From: Saccharicrinis carchari
Lineage (GTDB): Bacteria; Bacteroidota; Bacteroidia; Bacteroidales; Marinilabiliaceae
DNA length: 64,000 bases
Direction of reading: 5' to 3'
NCBI RefSeq assembly: GCF_900182605.1
Contig: NZ_FXTB01000002.1
Span: 186,001 to 250,000 of the forward strand
This document shows, in pieces, positions 63,507-64,000 of the stretch. The notes under the pieces are model-generated. The model saw nothing but the letters and a program-made list of their open reading frames with translations. It did not search any database and was not told the DNA's origin. Both the position numbers and the translations under genes were made by a program. Numbering within the stretch: position 1 is the stretch's first letter; each line of letters opens with the position of its first letter.

Positions 63507-63539
63507 AAAAAAAGGGAACAGACATATATCTGTTCCCTT
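63507..63539 (-). terminator. Rho-independent terminator of tRNA-Met
   Basis: A perfect 10-bp stem (aagggaacag 63512-63521 with ctgttccctt 63530-63539) runs into a T-tract on the minus strand (63507-63513). It begins two bases after the tRNA 3' end. Confidence 0.88.
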
Positions 63540-63541
63540 CG

Positions 63542-63615
63542 TAGCGAGAGGGCGACTTGAACGCCCGACCTCGTGATTATGAATCACGCGCTCTAACCTG
63601 CTGAGCTACCTCGCC
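63542..63615 (-). tRNA. tRNA-Met (CAT)
   Basis: This is a 74-base cloverleaf on the minus strand, without an encoded CCA. The acceptor GGCGAGG pairs with TCTCGCT (two G-U), the D arm contains GCTC...GAGC, the anticodon arm is CGTGA-TTCATAA-TCACG with anticodon CAT, and the T arm is GGGCG-TTCAAGT-CGCCC. The anticodon stem lacks the three G-C pairs of initiator tRNA, so it is an elongator. A tRNA-Ile with modified CAT anticodon is not excluded. A terminator follows directly, and an 84-base tandem array starts at its 5' side. Confidence 0.92.
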
Positions 63616-64000
63616 ATTATTTCAATTATCGAGTTGAAGTTTCCCAGCCGACCTTCCCGATGTTTATCGGGACGCTCTAACCTGCTGAGCTACCTCGCCA
63701 TTATTTCAATTATCGAGTTGAAGTTTCCCAGCCGACCTTCCCGATGTTTATCGGGACGCTCTAACCTGCTGAGCTACCTCGCCATTATTTCAATTATCGA
63801 GTTGAAGTTTCCCAGCCGACCTTCCCGATGTTTATCGGGACGCTCTAACCTGCTGAGCTACCTCGCCATTATTTCAATTATCGAGTTGAAGTTTCCCAGC
63901 CGACCTTCCCGATGTTTATCGGGACGCTCTAACCTGCTGAGCTACCTCGCCATTATTTCAATTATCGAGTTGAAGTTTCCCAACCGACCTTCCCGATGTT
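63588..64000 (-). repeat. 84-base tandem array carrying the tRNA-Met 5' part with a replaced anticodon arm
   Basis: Complete units run 63647-63730, 63731-63814, 63815-63898 and 63899-63982, all identical by eye, plus 18 bases of a fifth unit cut by the window end. The fifth unit differs by one base at 63983. The tRNA's own 5' part and flank (63588-63646) are the same sequence. Each unit, read on the minus strand, has the tRNA acceptor strand and D arm (about 27 bases), then TCCCGATAAACATCGGGA in place of the anticodon arm, the variable-loop bases, and the tRNA 5' flank, without a T arm. Confidence 0.92.

Noticed and set aside
63647-63730. Additional functional tRNA genes in each array unit
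   Set aside because: Units lack the T arm, the 3' acceptor strand and a usable anticodon, so no cloverleaf can form.
63588-64000. CRISPR array
   Set aside because: The repeats are directly adjacent with identical full 84-base units and no variable spacers, so it is a tandem satellite.

Overview
The window reads as a chromosomal segment of a Bacteroidota bacterium. The signs are two PorP/SprF proteins beside type B (gliding-motility-type) C-terminal sorting domains, Bacteroidota families such as DUF4369 and DUF3109, TAnnTTTG promoter-like boxes, many lipoproteins, and a dense glycoside hydrolase cluster. A marine or free-living Marinilabiliales/Cytophaga-like organism would fit, but that placement is inference.

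Layout. Positions 1-24,200 are a mostly housekeeping region: a nitroreductase remnant next to an FMN reductase, a SpoIIM/RDD divergent pair, two DUF4369 lipoproteins (one with a thioredoxin fold lacking its cysteines), LpxH, a FabH-like ketosynthase, an SGNH hydrolase and an MBOAT acyltransferase, a zinc protease, a PagL-like lipid A deacylase, a small winged-helix protein, DUF3109, GpmI, a PAS histidine kinase, LarE, aconitase, an ABC permease, a glucosaminidase and a polysaccharide deacetylase. Positions 24,664-33,523 are a type IX secretion/adhesin locus with two sorted adhesins, each followed by a PorP/SprF protein, then an AsmA-like protein. From 34,159 an AraC regulator precedes a glycan-degradation cluster running to about 62,700: GH110, metallophosphoesterase, two GH89, GH2, GH95, a second GH2, an unrecognised lipoprotein, an EEP hydrolase, GH29, GH3, a second EEP hydrolase and an alkaline phosphatase-like enzyme. 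No SusC/SusD pair is present in the window. The enzymes are suited to stripping alpha-galactose, alpha-GlcNAc, alpha-fucose and beta-galactose from animal-type glycans such as mucin caps; that substrate is inference.

The cluster is visibly rearranged. An EEP gene is broken, with its N-terminal part near 35.3 kb and its C-terminal part near 39.6 kb. A roughly 50-base scrap of a GH89 gene and the start of an IS4-type transposase are fused at the first breakpoint. A 350-400 base intergenic repeat occurs once at 50.2 kb and as a divergent tandem pair at 59.7-60.6 kb.

The most unusual structure is at the right edge (62,766-64,000). A GIY-YIG nuclease gene, a tRNA terminator and tRNA sequence are duplicated, next to an intact tRNA-Met. 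Then comes an 84-base tandem array, with four identical units plus a partial one cut by the window end. Each unit holds the 5' part of the tRNA with its anticodon stem-loop exactly replaced by an 18-base CCCGAT...ATCGGG palindrome. Related micro-palindromes sit in the T-loop of the degenerate tRNA copy, in the intergenic region at 24.6 kb, and, as a degenerate form, in one copy of the larger repeat where another hairpin arm would be.
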